DNA of 50,183 nt from a virus. A program made the translations under genes and the position numbers. This document shows positions 39,639-50,183 of the stretch, one piece after another. Within the stretch, counting starts at the first letter, position 1; the number at the start of each line of letters is the position of its first letter. The stretch covers positions 1-50,183 of IMG/VR virus record IMGVR_UViG_3300030118_003880; one strand, written 5' to 3'. The notes beneath the pieces were generated by a model, which did not search any database, was not told the origin of the DNA, and saw only the letters and a list, made by a program, of their open reading frames with translations.

Positions 39639-40294
39639 TAGCCAACGGACATCAAGCTAGAAGATCCCAACCCTTTATGTATGACATATGGTGCATACAA
39701 ACTTTTTAACATTGGTGGGTAAGGATTTTTCGCTTCGTACATATCCCCTCTATGTTCGTATAAATGCGCTATATGTTGCAAAATACCTAATCTAATTGGT
39801 TCGGGTATAGAATACACGGAAGAATATCCGGATACATATTGTACTTCTATTGCATTTGCTACACGTAAAGCGGAAGGAAAAGTCTCACCGGTTCTAAGTA
39901 CAATTCTTGCCGGTTCCCTTGCATTATCAAGATAATATTTACTTGCGGCAAAAACCGTTTCTACGTCGCTATCACTAAATGTTTTGACGTGTGTAATAGA
40001 AATCACCGGTCCTTTTGCTAAGACTAAATGATTCTTGTAATAATTTAAATATGGTCCTTGTCTTACGCCTTCCCATAATGGATCTTCCATTTCATCTACG
40101 GAATCCCAAAATTGTTGAAATGTAGTAGAAACCAATGTTCTACCCATATGTTCTTCGGCGAATCTTCTTGCGGTTTCTATCAATGGTCGTAAAGTTCTTT
40201 CATCGGTAGAATCTTCAACCCTTAGATATTCTTTGACTTCTTGTAGTGTGACGGGTTCTTGTGCCGGTTCGGTATGTACTTTTATGCCACTCAT
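39638..40294 (-). CDS. Head-tail connector protein, HK97 gp6 / GTA gp6-like
   Basis: 218 residues from ATG 40294, which overlaps the upstream stop as ATGA. 'VTLQEVKEYLRVEDSTDERTLRPLIETARRFAEEHMGRTLVSTT' is the connector signature, and 'PEPIRLGILQHIAHLYEHRGD' the C-terminal helix. It forms the ring below the portal. Larger than HK97 gp6 but typical for the GTA-type group. Confidence 0.87.
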   Translation of the reverse strand: MSGIKVHTEPAQEPVTLQEVKEYLRVEDSTDERTLRPLIETARRFAEEHMGRTLVSTTFQQFWDSVDEMEDPLWEGVRQGPYLNYYKNHLVLAKGPVISITHVKTFSDSDVETVFAASKYYLDNAREPARIVLRTGETFPSALRVANAIEVQYVSGYSSVYSIPEPIRLGILQHIAHLYEHRGDMYEAKNPYPPMLKSLYAPYVIHKGLGSSSLMSVG

Positions 40295-40476
40295 AAGACC
40301 AACACCCCTACTAATTGTGATCCAATGATTAGAATATATATACCCCAAATCATTTGCTCTAGGCGGACAAATTTAGCGGCACCGGTATTTAAACGATCTT
40401 CAATTTGCTTATAACGTAAAGCACATATTTCTTCGTGTTGATCTATTCTATTTTTTGCCGTCTTTCTTGTTGCCAT
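40291..40476 (-). CDS. Small coiled-coil membrane protein (61 aa)
   Basis: 61 residues: a basic start, a short coiled coil ('IDQHEEICALRYKQIEDRLNTG') and a C-terminal membrane helix ('IWGIYILIIGSQLVGVLVL'). The layout resembles XhlA-type haemolysin/holin-associated proteins. It sits at the head-tail junction of the operon, where a membrane protein is unexpected. ATGA overlap with the connector gene. Confidence 0.55.
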   Translation of the reverse strand: MATRKTAKNRIDQHEEICALRYKQIEDRLNTGAAKFVRLEQMIWGIYILIIGSQLVGVLVL

Positions 40477-40714
40477 CGCTTTTCTCTTGAATCAAAGTTT
40501 CTTCCGAAAGTTCTTTTCTAATTTTTTGAATTAGACTTTCTTCACTTTCTTTCAATATCAAGTAGTCAACCGATTGTTTTTGTAGATCTTCTTGCACTTT
40601 TCCTAAAAGGAAAAAAGCCCTTTGACCATCATCGGAAAATTTATCTACTTCATATTCATTCGTAGAGCCGTCTGGCATTTCTTCCCTAAATAATTTTTTT
40701 CTATCTTCGGACAT
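40448..40714 (-). CDS. Small charged protein, DUF6447-like (88 aa)
   Basis: 88 residues, helical and very charged. 'YEVDKFSDDGQRAFFLLGKVQEDLQKQ' resembles DUF6447, short proteins often found near glycosyltransferase and fibre genes in marine phages. The ATG lies two bases after the collagen-modifying gene stop, so it is in the same transcript. Function unknown. Confidence 0.5.
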   Translation of the reverse strand: MSEDRKKLFREEMPDGSTNEYEVDKFSDDGQRAFFLLGKVQEDLQKQSVDYLILKESEESLIQKIRKELSEETLIQEKSDGNKKDGKK

Positions 40715-40716
40715 TT

Positions 40717-42552
40717 TTAGATTGTATCACCTATATACCTACATGACCATATTGTCAAACTATACTTTACACCGGCTTTCAATGGCAAACATTCGTGACC
40801 ATGCGTGACCGCACTTGGAAATAATATACACTTTCCAACGGGAATATCTTTGTTTGAAATGCCTTGTCTTGGATATATAAGTTCCGCACCTTCATAATCA
40901 TCATTCAATTTTATAGATCCGGTGACCAAACTTGCGTCGTGGTGTAAAGCTAATTTGACTTGTGTATCCATTGCATATCGCATTACAAATCCGTCCCTTA
41001 GACCATACATAAGCAACGGTTTCCAATATCTTTCTACCAACGGCACTATTTCGGCTTCCCAATGCTTTTCTAGTTCTTCCCATAATCCTAATTCTTTCAT
41101 ACGGATCTCTTGTGCCGGAAATTTGTCATATTCTAAAGATCCCCAACCACCATGCTTATCCGCTATTTCAATAAGCCTTTCACATTGTTCTTGCGTCATA
41201 AAATTACATACAAGCATATCTTTTGTAAGATATTCAATTTGGTTATAGTGCGGTATAAATAATGGTGATGATTGTGGATAAAATTCATCATATAAAGAAT
41301 TAAATTTTGGCATTGCGCTTTCGCCACCGTTTCCATGATAAATACATGGACAAGTATTGGTTTCGGGATTGTTTAATTGATTGCCTAGCTTTTGTGTATT
41401 GTCAAAGTTCGTTTGAAATATATAACATTCATAATCTATTGATATATCGTATTTTTTAGATAAAAAGCATTTGTGAACATATAATTGATCATCGTCGTCG
41501 TCGGCTATTACGTGATCATTAAAAAGCCTTTTTAGTTCACCAACCCTACCAACATATGTACCACTATTAATATATTTAAATTGTGTTGGTGCATCGGGAA
41601 ATTGATCGGCTAGTTTTGGATCCGGATAGCAAAACAATTCACCACTAAATACTATTTCACTATCCATTTGAATAAATCTTTCATGTATTGTTTCTAAATC
41701 ATCGGCATAAAAAACGTCATACGCGTCGGTGAAAACAACTACATCTTCGGATCTTTTATCTTCAAGCCATTTTTTCATCAAATTTATTTTCATGCCGCCA
41801 CCCATGAAAGACATATCCGTACCTTTCCAAATAACATTTGTACCAATGTTTTCTATATCTACATTGTGAAATGTTGCGCTTGTATTTAGCTTAGAACACT
41901 TTTTTCTATCCGTGCCACACGTGACGGCGTGTATTTCGTAATTTCTAAATTCTTTACTATCTTCTATATCCGAAGATGAAATGTCCCTTGATATTTGATT
42001 ACAAGCGTCTTGACGCAACGCAACAATATTCAATTTGCCTTTTCTTATTTGTTCCGGTAAAAATTCGTCAACGGGAATAAAATCTTTGTAATCTACCGCA
42101 TCAACTAATTTTTGTGCGGCATTAGGTGTAATTTTATATGCCGTCATATTATAGGGATAATATGGTACTTCTAATTTATCATCTATGACCGTAGTAAGAT
42201 CCGGTTCATTTTCGTTTCTTTGTAGGTAAACAAAATCATAATCTAGCGATTCAAAATAATCTTCGTCCCAATGATTATTAATTAGCGCATCATCTTCCAT
42301 AACAATAATAGGTTCGTTCAAATATATACATCTATTCCATGCGCCAATATGGGAAAGAAAACAAGCGACTTCATTTTGTTGTAATGGTCTATTTTTATAT
42401 GGATCATGCCAATATTTCCTAGATTCTATAAATCTAAAATTCTTTTGTTTACCATCAATAGCTTCAAGATATTCAAAGTCACTAAGACCATTTGTTTGAA
42501 ATGAAACTTTACGGTCCGGACGTCTTAGAAGCGATATAACGACTTTTTTCAT
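40717..42552 (-). CDS. Three-domain collagen-lysine-modifying enzyme: COLGALT-like GT25, PLOD-type glucosyltransferase, lysyl hydroxylase
   Basis: 611 residues. Residues 1-205 resemble animal collagen galactosyltransferase (GT25): 'DPYKNRPLQQNEVACFLSH', 'VMEDDA', 'IPVDEFLP'. Residues about 208-435 resemble the PLOD/LH3 glucosyltransferase: 'VVFTDAYDVFYADD', 'VFSGELFCYPD', 'YINSGTYVG', a D5-Q run, and 'IYHGNGG'. Residues about 440-611 resemble the PLOD lysyl hydroxylase: 'IRMKELG', 'FVMRY', 'LHHDAS' with the H-x-D iron site, 'DYEGAEL', 'THGHECLP' with the second His, and Lys at 'GVKYSLTIW' where PLOD has the 2-oxoglutarate Arg. The predicted pathway is Lys to Hyl to Gal-Hyl to Glc-Gal-Hyl. It is ATGA-coupled to the methyltransferase. 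The likely substrate is the collagen-like fibre encoded in the same genome. Confidence 0.9.
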   Translation of the reverse strand: MKKVVISLLRRPDRKVSFQTNGLSDFEYLEAIDGKQKNFRFIESRKYWHDPYKNRPLQQNEVACFLSHIGAWNRCIYLNEPIIVMEDDALINNHWDEDYFESLDYDFVYLQRNENEPDLTTVIDDKLEVPYYPYNMTAYKITPNAAQKLVDAVDYKDFIPVDEFLPEQIRKGKLNIVALRQDACNQISRDISSSDIEDSKEFRNYEIHAVTCGTDRKKCSKLNTSATFHNVDIENIGTNVIWKGTDMSFMGGGMKINLMKKWLEDKRSEDVVVFTDAYDVFYADDLETIHERFIQMDSEIVFSGELFCYPDPKLADQFPDAPTQFKYINSGTYVGRVGELKRLFNDHVIADDDDDQLYVHKCFLSKKYDISIDYECYIFQTNFDNTQKLGNQLNNPETNTCPCIYHGNGGESAMPKFNSLYDEFYPQSSPLFIPHYNQIEYLTKDMLVCNFMTQEQCERLIEIADKHGGWGSLEYDKFPAQEIRMKELGLWEELEKHWEAEIVPLVERYWKPLLMYGLRDGFVMRYAMDTQVKLALHHDASLVTGSIKLNDDYEGAELIYPRQGISNKDIPVGKCILFPSAVTHGHECLPLKAGVKYSLTIWSCRYIGDTI

Positions 42553-43148
42553 ACTATGGCATACATATCGCTATGTTCGGTGTAAACAACGTATCCATGA
42601 CGTTCTAAGAACGCCCTAGCATATACATCGTCTATATGTGCGTGTTCTATTTTGATAAATGTTGGTTTTACGTTCCAAGAATAGCTTTCTAGGATATTCA
42701 TTTCATGTCCTTCGGTATCAATCTTCAAATAATCAATTTTTTCAAAGCCACGTTCCTTATATTTAGAAATTAGGCTATCAAGTGTCATACATTTAACTTT
42801 GTACTTCTTTTCTATGAAATCTTTGTTGTTTTCAAGGTCAAATAGCCTTTCTCCCTTATGATTGTCCGAAATAACGCTAGATATGCCCCTACGCCATAAT
42901 CCTAGCCCCCTAGACCCCTTAGAAGTGTCCATTGCTTCCGCAAAATCTACTTCACCGTTAAAATCGCTTATTGCTACCGGTTCTATGTATAAATTATGTC
43001 TATATGGATTATCCATGACAAGTTTTTCTAAATTATTGCGATATTTGTCCGCCGGTTCGCACATAATACCTTTCCAATCGCCGCTAGTGATTAGATCTAT
43101 ATTTGTTTCAAAATCACAACTTCCTATTTCTATAAATATCTTTTTCAT
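42549..43148 (-). CDS. FkbM-family methyltransferase
   Basis: 199 residues from ATG 43148, ATGA-coupled to the oxygenase upstream. SAM-binding start 'IFIEIGSCDFETNI' and the FkbM signature 'CMTLDSLISKY ... KIDYLKIDTEGHEMNILES' are present. FkbM enzymes mainly O-methylate sugars or small molecules. Its place between two collagen-modifying genes suggests capping of a sugar on the fibre, but a role on host glycans cannot be excluded. Confidence 0.85.
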   Translation of the reverse strand: MKKIFIEIGSCDFETNIDLITSGDWKGIMCEPADKYRNNLEKLVMDNPYRHNLYIEPVAISDFNGEVDFAEAMDTSKGSRGLGLWRRGISSVISDNHKGERLFDLENNKDFIEKKYKVKCMTLDSLISKYKERGFEKIDYLKIDTEGHEMNILESYSWNVKPTFIKIEHAHIDDVYARAFLERHGYVVYTEHSDMYAIV

Positions 43149-43717
43149 TTCCATTTTGGACCTTCTACCCATGCTACCAACGATTTTCTAACGCCTTTTT
43201 TTACATTTGTCACTTTATGTCTAATCGGCGATGGAAAAACTAATATTGTTCCTTTTTGCCTTAATGATTTTGCACTTGGCGGATCATATTGGGGATCAAG
43301 TATAAAATCACCACCTTCATAATCATTAGAATCACTTAGTTGTATTGTAATACTTAATTTCCTATCAAAAGTAGAAGAATTGCCCCAAAAGGTATCAAAA
43401 TGCCAATCGTAATGACCATCATCTTTGCCATCATAAATTGTATATTGAATATCATAAATATCACTTATATCTACACCAAACGCATAACGATTAGCTTGAT
43501 TTGCATAATAATATAAAAGATTAGAAATAAATTTAGATCCTTCGTCTAATGGATCTATCCATCGGACAATAGATCTTCTTATATGTGAATTGACTTGACC
43601 GTCGGCACCAAGACCGGTTTGTGCTTCATGTGGTTTATAAAGTTCACACTCTTGGATTATTTGATTTATTTTTTCGTCCGACAATTCGGATTCCCACATT
43701 TGCCATATGGCTTTCAT
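43145..43717 (-). CDS. 2-oxoglutarate/Fe(II) oxygenase, prolyl-hydroxylase-like
   Basis: 190 residues. 'YDWHFDTFWG' contributes the H-x-D iron site, 'PSPIRHKVTNV' the second His and 'GVRKSLVAWV' the Arg that holds 2-oxoglutarate. 'KLSITIQLSDSNDYEGGDF' is typical of PKHD/P4H-type hydroxylases. It is the first gene of the block that continues into the tail genes, with an AAGAGGTG site. The fibre has many Pro in the X position, which P4H would not normally use, so the true substrate may be another residue. Confidence 0.85.
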   Translation of the reverse strand: MKAIWQMWESELSDEKINQIIQECELYKPHEAQTGLGADGQVNSHIRRSIVRWIDPLDEGSKFISNLLYYYANQANRYAFGVDISDIYDIQYTIYDGKDDGHYDWHFDTFWGNSSTFDRKLSITIQLSDSNDYEGGDFILDPQYDPPSAKSLRQKGTILVFPSPIRHKVTNVKKGVRKSLVAWVEGPKWK

Positions 43718-43739
43718 AAAACACCTCTTGGTTCGTCAA

Positions 43740-43748
43740 AGTATAGCA
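43740..43748 (-). promoter_or_regulatory. Extended -10 promoter for the modification and tail genes
   Basis: On the minus strand TGC-TATACT, preceded by two long T tracts that may act as UP elements. No good -35 is seen. It drives the block that begins at 43717 and is divergent from the promoter at 43783. Confidence 0.5.
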
Positions 43749-43782
43749 TATAAAAAAAATTAAAAAAAAGTTGATAAAAGTG

Positions 43783-43811
43783 TTGACATATATTCCAATA
43801 TGACATATTCT
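43783..43811 (+). promoter_or_regulatory. Strong promoter with operator-like spacer, before the ArdC-like gene
   Basis: TTGACA at 43783-43788, 17-bp spacer and TATTCT at 43806-43811. The spacer contains ATATTCCAATATGAC at 43790-43804, the same 15 bases at the same offset as in the promoter at 14255. AATATGACATATT, a 13-bp palindrome with one central base, spans its edge and the -10. Confidence 0.75.
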
Positions 43812-43844
43812 GTAATAGTAATTTAATAAAACGGAGAAAATAAA

Positions 43845-44135
43845 ATGGAAAATTACTTAACAAAAAGAGAATATACCGGCGCTAACGTAGATACTTTACT
43901 TGAAGCCGGATACGAAGAAGGCGACGCATTTGTCACTTTCAAACAAGCCCTAAAACTTGACGGTGTAAACGGCAAGAACTTGAAGGGAATTAGAAAAGCC
44001 GCAACTTTGTTTTTCTTCAAAGAAAAAGAAGATAAAGAAACAGGTGAAGTTGTGAAAGAAAAAAAATACTTTAGCGTCTTTGATGTAAGGGAAGTATTTG
44101 CAACCGTAGAACTAAACAACAAGAAGGTAGCCTAA
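43845..44135 (+). CDS. Miniature ArdC N-domain-like protein (96 aa)
   Basis: 96 residues. 'FVTFKQALKLDGVNGKNLKGIRKAATLFFFKEKED' and 'KKYFSVFDVREVF' parallel the N-terminal ssDNA-binding domain of ArdC antirestriction proteins ('TYKQA...GG...KGEKG...VVFW...YRVFNVDQ'). The metalloprotease domain is absent. It has its own promoter and terminator. I infer an anti-restriction or ssDNA-protecting role; similarity is by pattern only. Confidence 0.55.
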   Translation: MENYLTKREYTGANVDTLLEAGYEEGDAFVTFKQALKLDGVNGKNLKGIRKAATLFFFKEKEDKETGEVVKEKKYFSVFDVREVFATVELNNKKVA

Positions 44136-44153
44136 TAAGCTACCTTCTTTTTT
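44121..44153 (+). terminator. Intrinsic terminator over the ArdC-like stop codon
   Basis: AAGAAGGTAGC and GCTACCTTCTT form a perfect 11-bp stem with a 7-nt loop that contains the stop codon, followed by a T run. It closes a one-gene transcription unit. Confidence 0.9.
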
Positions 44154-44155
44154 AT

Positions 44156-44374
44156 ATGAATATAGATAACGAAAAACTTTTTGAAGCATTAGATAGAATT
44201 GCATATGTAAATCGTGAAGGGAACTTTGCTATGCTACCGGAAGATATGGAAGATGAAATGCCATTTCTTTTAAGTCAATTGAAGAAACAACTTAAAAAGG
44301 CAATTGACGATTATACAAGTAAACCGGAAAACGAAGAAAGAACACAATTCTACGGATTAGCGGAAAAAATATAA
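44156..44374 (+). CDS. Small acidic protein (72 aa)
   Basis: 72 residues, helical and acidic ('LPEDMEDEMPFLLSQLKKQLKKAIDDY'). The ATG lies two to three bases after the terminator T run and has no ribosome site, so expression is probably weak or by read-through. It ends one base before the end of the converging gene at 44375. Not recognised. Confidence 0.45.
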   Translation: MNIDNEKLFEALDRIAYVNREGNFAMLPEDMEDEMPFLLSQLKKQLKKAIDDYTSKPENEERTQFYGLAEKI

Positions 44375-45199
44375 TTAAGGACACTTGGCGGTGAAGTTCG
44401 CTTGACCGCCACTTAGATTACTAACATTAAAAGTACCGGAAATAACATAGTTAAAAACCGTAAGACTGTTTTGTGTTGATTTAGTTGGTGTCGTACTTGA
44501 AAAGTCAAAAGCCGTATTGAATCCACCATTCGGTGAAGTATTTTGTTGATTCCATGTGCCGTCGGGTCCGGTTGATGAAAATGATAATAGATTATTATTA
44601 CCCCTAGCTAAAACATCAAGACCCGAACTTATTGAACTTGCGCCCGTACCGCTAAAAACTAAGCGGAAGAAAAAACTAAAACTTACCCCTACCACAAGTA
44701 TCGCTTCGCAACTTACATTTGAACCTATTTGCGATGTTGAACCATAATTGTTATTTATTGGTATTGCACTTGTTGTATATGTAGTTCCTTCGCTTAACGC
44801 AGATCCTATTTGTGTGCCTGTAATTATATTGGTAGAAGCCGCCGCCAATCCCGCCGACGTAGCATAACCGGTATATAAAGTCGTCACTTGAGTTTTTAAA
44901 GATGATGTAGAGTGCGACGCTTGTCCAACCGCCACATTAGCAAATATACTTCTAAAATCCGACATTGAAACTTGATCACCCGTGTTTGGAAAATCCGTAT
45001 GTGAATAGGATAATGGTGTGCCGGTATTTGCATTAACGCCGGTACCCGAATCGTTGGCTACGGTTCCCGTTTTCCATGTTGGGATTCTTGACATATGCTT
45101 TTGATCCGTCATTTTGACATTGCTTTTGCTAGAAGTAGAAGTGTCAAGTGTGTCCACGATTCCCGCAAAACTTGGTCCTAGTTGTCTTAAATGTGCCAT
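44375..45199 (-). CDS. Ser/Thr/Asn-rich structural-type protein (274 aa)
   Basis: 274 residues from ATG 45199, ATGA-coupled to the gene upstream. No signal peptide. Very high content of Ser, Thr, Gly and Asn and predicted beta structure, like phage fibre or tip proteins. A hydrophobic stretch 'AILVVGVSFSFFFRLVFSG' lies in the middle. It is the last gene of the fibre operon. I do not recognise the family; it may be a fibre tip or a decoration. Confidence 0.55.
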   Translation of the reverse strand: MAHLRQLGPSFAGIVDTLDTSTSSKSNVKMTDQKHMSRIPTWKTGTVANDSGTGVNANTGTPLSYSHTDFPNTGDQVSMSDFRSIFANVAVGQASHSTSSLKTQVTTLYTGYATSAGLAAASTNIITGTQIGSALSEGTTYTTSAIPINNNYGSTSQIGSNVSCEAILVVGVSFSFFFRLVFSGTGASSISSGLDVLARGNNNLLSFSSTGPDGTWNQQNTSPNGGFNTAFDFSSTTPTKSTQNSLTVFNYVISGTFNVSNLSGGQANFTAKCP

Positions 45200-45827
45200 C
45201 AAAAATCCTTTATTGGTAATTTATGTTTAATAAATGTAATGTCCGTTTCATGTCCTTCATAATTATATGTTTTCGTCATTTCTTCCATAGTCATTGAATG
45301 TCTATCTACGTAATTTTCAATATGTTTATAGCTATTTGGATTTTGTAAAATGAAAGCTATTTTTGATCCTTGCGTAATAATATTGACGATGTAATTACAA
45401 CCATTGTTTTTGACAAGACTATAAAATGCTTGACCGGCGGCGTCACTATATAGCCAAACTTTAGAACCACTTGGATCGTTGCCAATAAAAGTATTACAAA
45501 CAATTAATTCTTCGCCATCTTTAATACAACACTTCAATTCTAAAAGATGATCGCCTACACATCTTGCCATCATTCTATAATCTCTATCTTCATCGTGTAC
45601 CGTGTTAGGATCTACGTAAGCGGAAAATTTGTTTAGCCAATAATTGTATTTCATGGCGTCCGATAATGAATCGGCAACCATATCGGTATTTGTTTGATCA
45701 AGAATATATTGATAATCTACGGTGTTAAGATCCATATGTGGCTTTGAATCATAGTAAAGGCGTTCAAAAGCACCCGAATCTACATAACCTAAAAATTCAT
45801 CATGGCTTAAAAATCTAGCGGTGTGGC

Positions 45828-45831
<4 letters not shown>
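45199..45831 (-). CDS. Fibre-linked protein of unknown function (210 aa)
   Basis: 210 residues. ATG 45831 overlaps the fibre stop as ATGA. Mixed alpha/beta, with 'RYMMAR'-like and '[46 protein letters not shown]' segments. The strict coupling to the fibre gene suggests a fibre assembly chaperone or a modifying enzyme acting on it. I do not recognise a catalytic motif. Confidence 0.55.

Positions 45832-50183
<4,352 letters not shown>

Overview
The window is best read as one complete, circular tailed-phage genome of about 50.1 kb. The first 77 bases recur exactly as the last 77, so the unit is 50,106 bp, and one reading frame (the giant fibre gene) runs unbroken across the junction. Head genes are HK97-type. 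The tail genes follow the order of alphaproteobacterial siphoviruses and gene transfer agents (tail tube, two small chaperones, short tape measure, hub proteins, P60-like peptidase, J-like tip). Base composition is AT-rich and genes are tightly packed with many ATGA and TAATG overlaps. I infer a marine alphaproteobacterial siphovirus; the host is not shown by the sequence. I see no integrase and no tRNA.

Layout. Minus strand, 10063 down to 1 and on across the junction to 44375: small and large terminase, portal with a long C-terminal extension, minor head protein, a cytidylyltransferase, prohead protease, major capsid protein, probable decoration protein, two small structural proteins, a 1,888-residue collagen-like fibre with an S74 intramolecular chaperone, and two downstream proteins. 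Plus strand, 10184-19176: early operon with a Mom-like DNA-modification enzyme, replication initiator, primase-helicase, RecB-like exonuclease, Sak3-type annealing protein, an SSB-like protein, an HNH nuclease and small genes, with an XRE regulator in the opposite direction. Minus, 21328-19156: lysis block (two spanins, tiny holin, nuclease, lysozyme). Plus, 21450-22107: three small genes. Minus, 27153-22104: CsgF, CsgG, a curlin-like repeat protein, FecR and a CHASE2 class III adenylyl cyclase. Minus, 43717-27128: second late block that starts with a protein-modification cassette and then holds connector, tail and tail-tip genes. Plus, 43845-44374: a miniature ArdC-like gene and one small gene.

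Two systems stand out. First, genes at 43717-40717 encode a prolyl-hydroxylase-like oxygenase, an FkbM methyltransferase and a single 611-residue protein that joins a COLGALT-like galactosyltransferase, a PLOD/LH3-like glucosyltransferase and a PLOD-like lysyl hydroxylase. These are the activities animals use to make glucosyl-galactosyl-hydroxylysine in collagen. The same genome encodes a giant collagen-like fibre whose triple-helical lysines are all in the X-Lys-Gly context that lysyl hydroxylases need. Second, the phage carries a curli-type secretion set (CsgF, CsgG, curlin-like protein) coupled to FecR and a cyclase with a periplasmic sensor domain. Smaller points are a perfect parS-like 16-bp palindrome inside a phage gene, a shared operator-like element in the spacers of several promoters, and a possible structured small RNA beside the cyclase gene.
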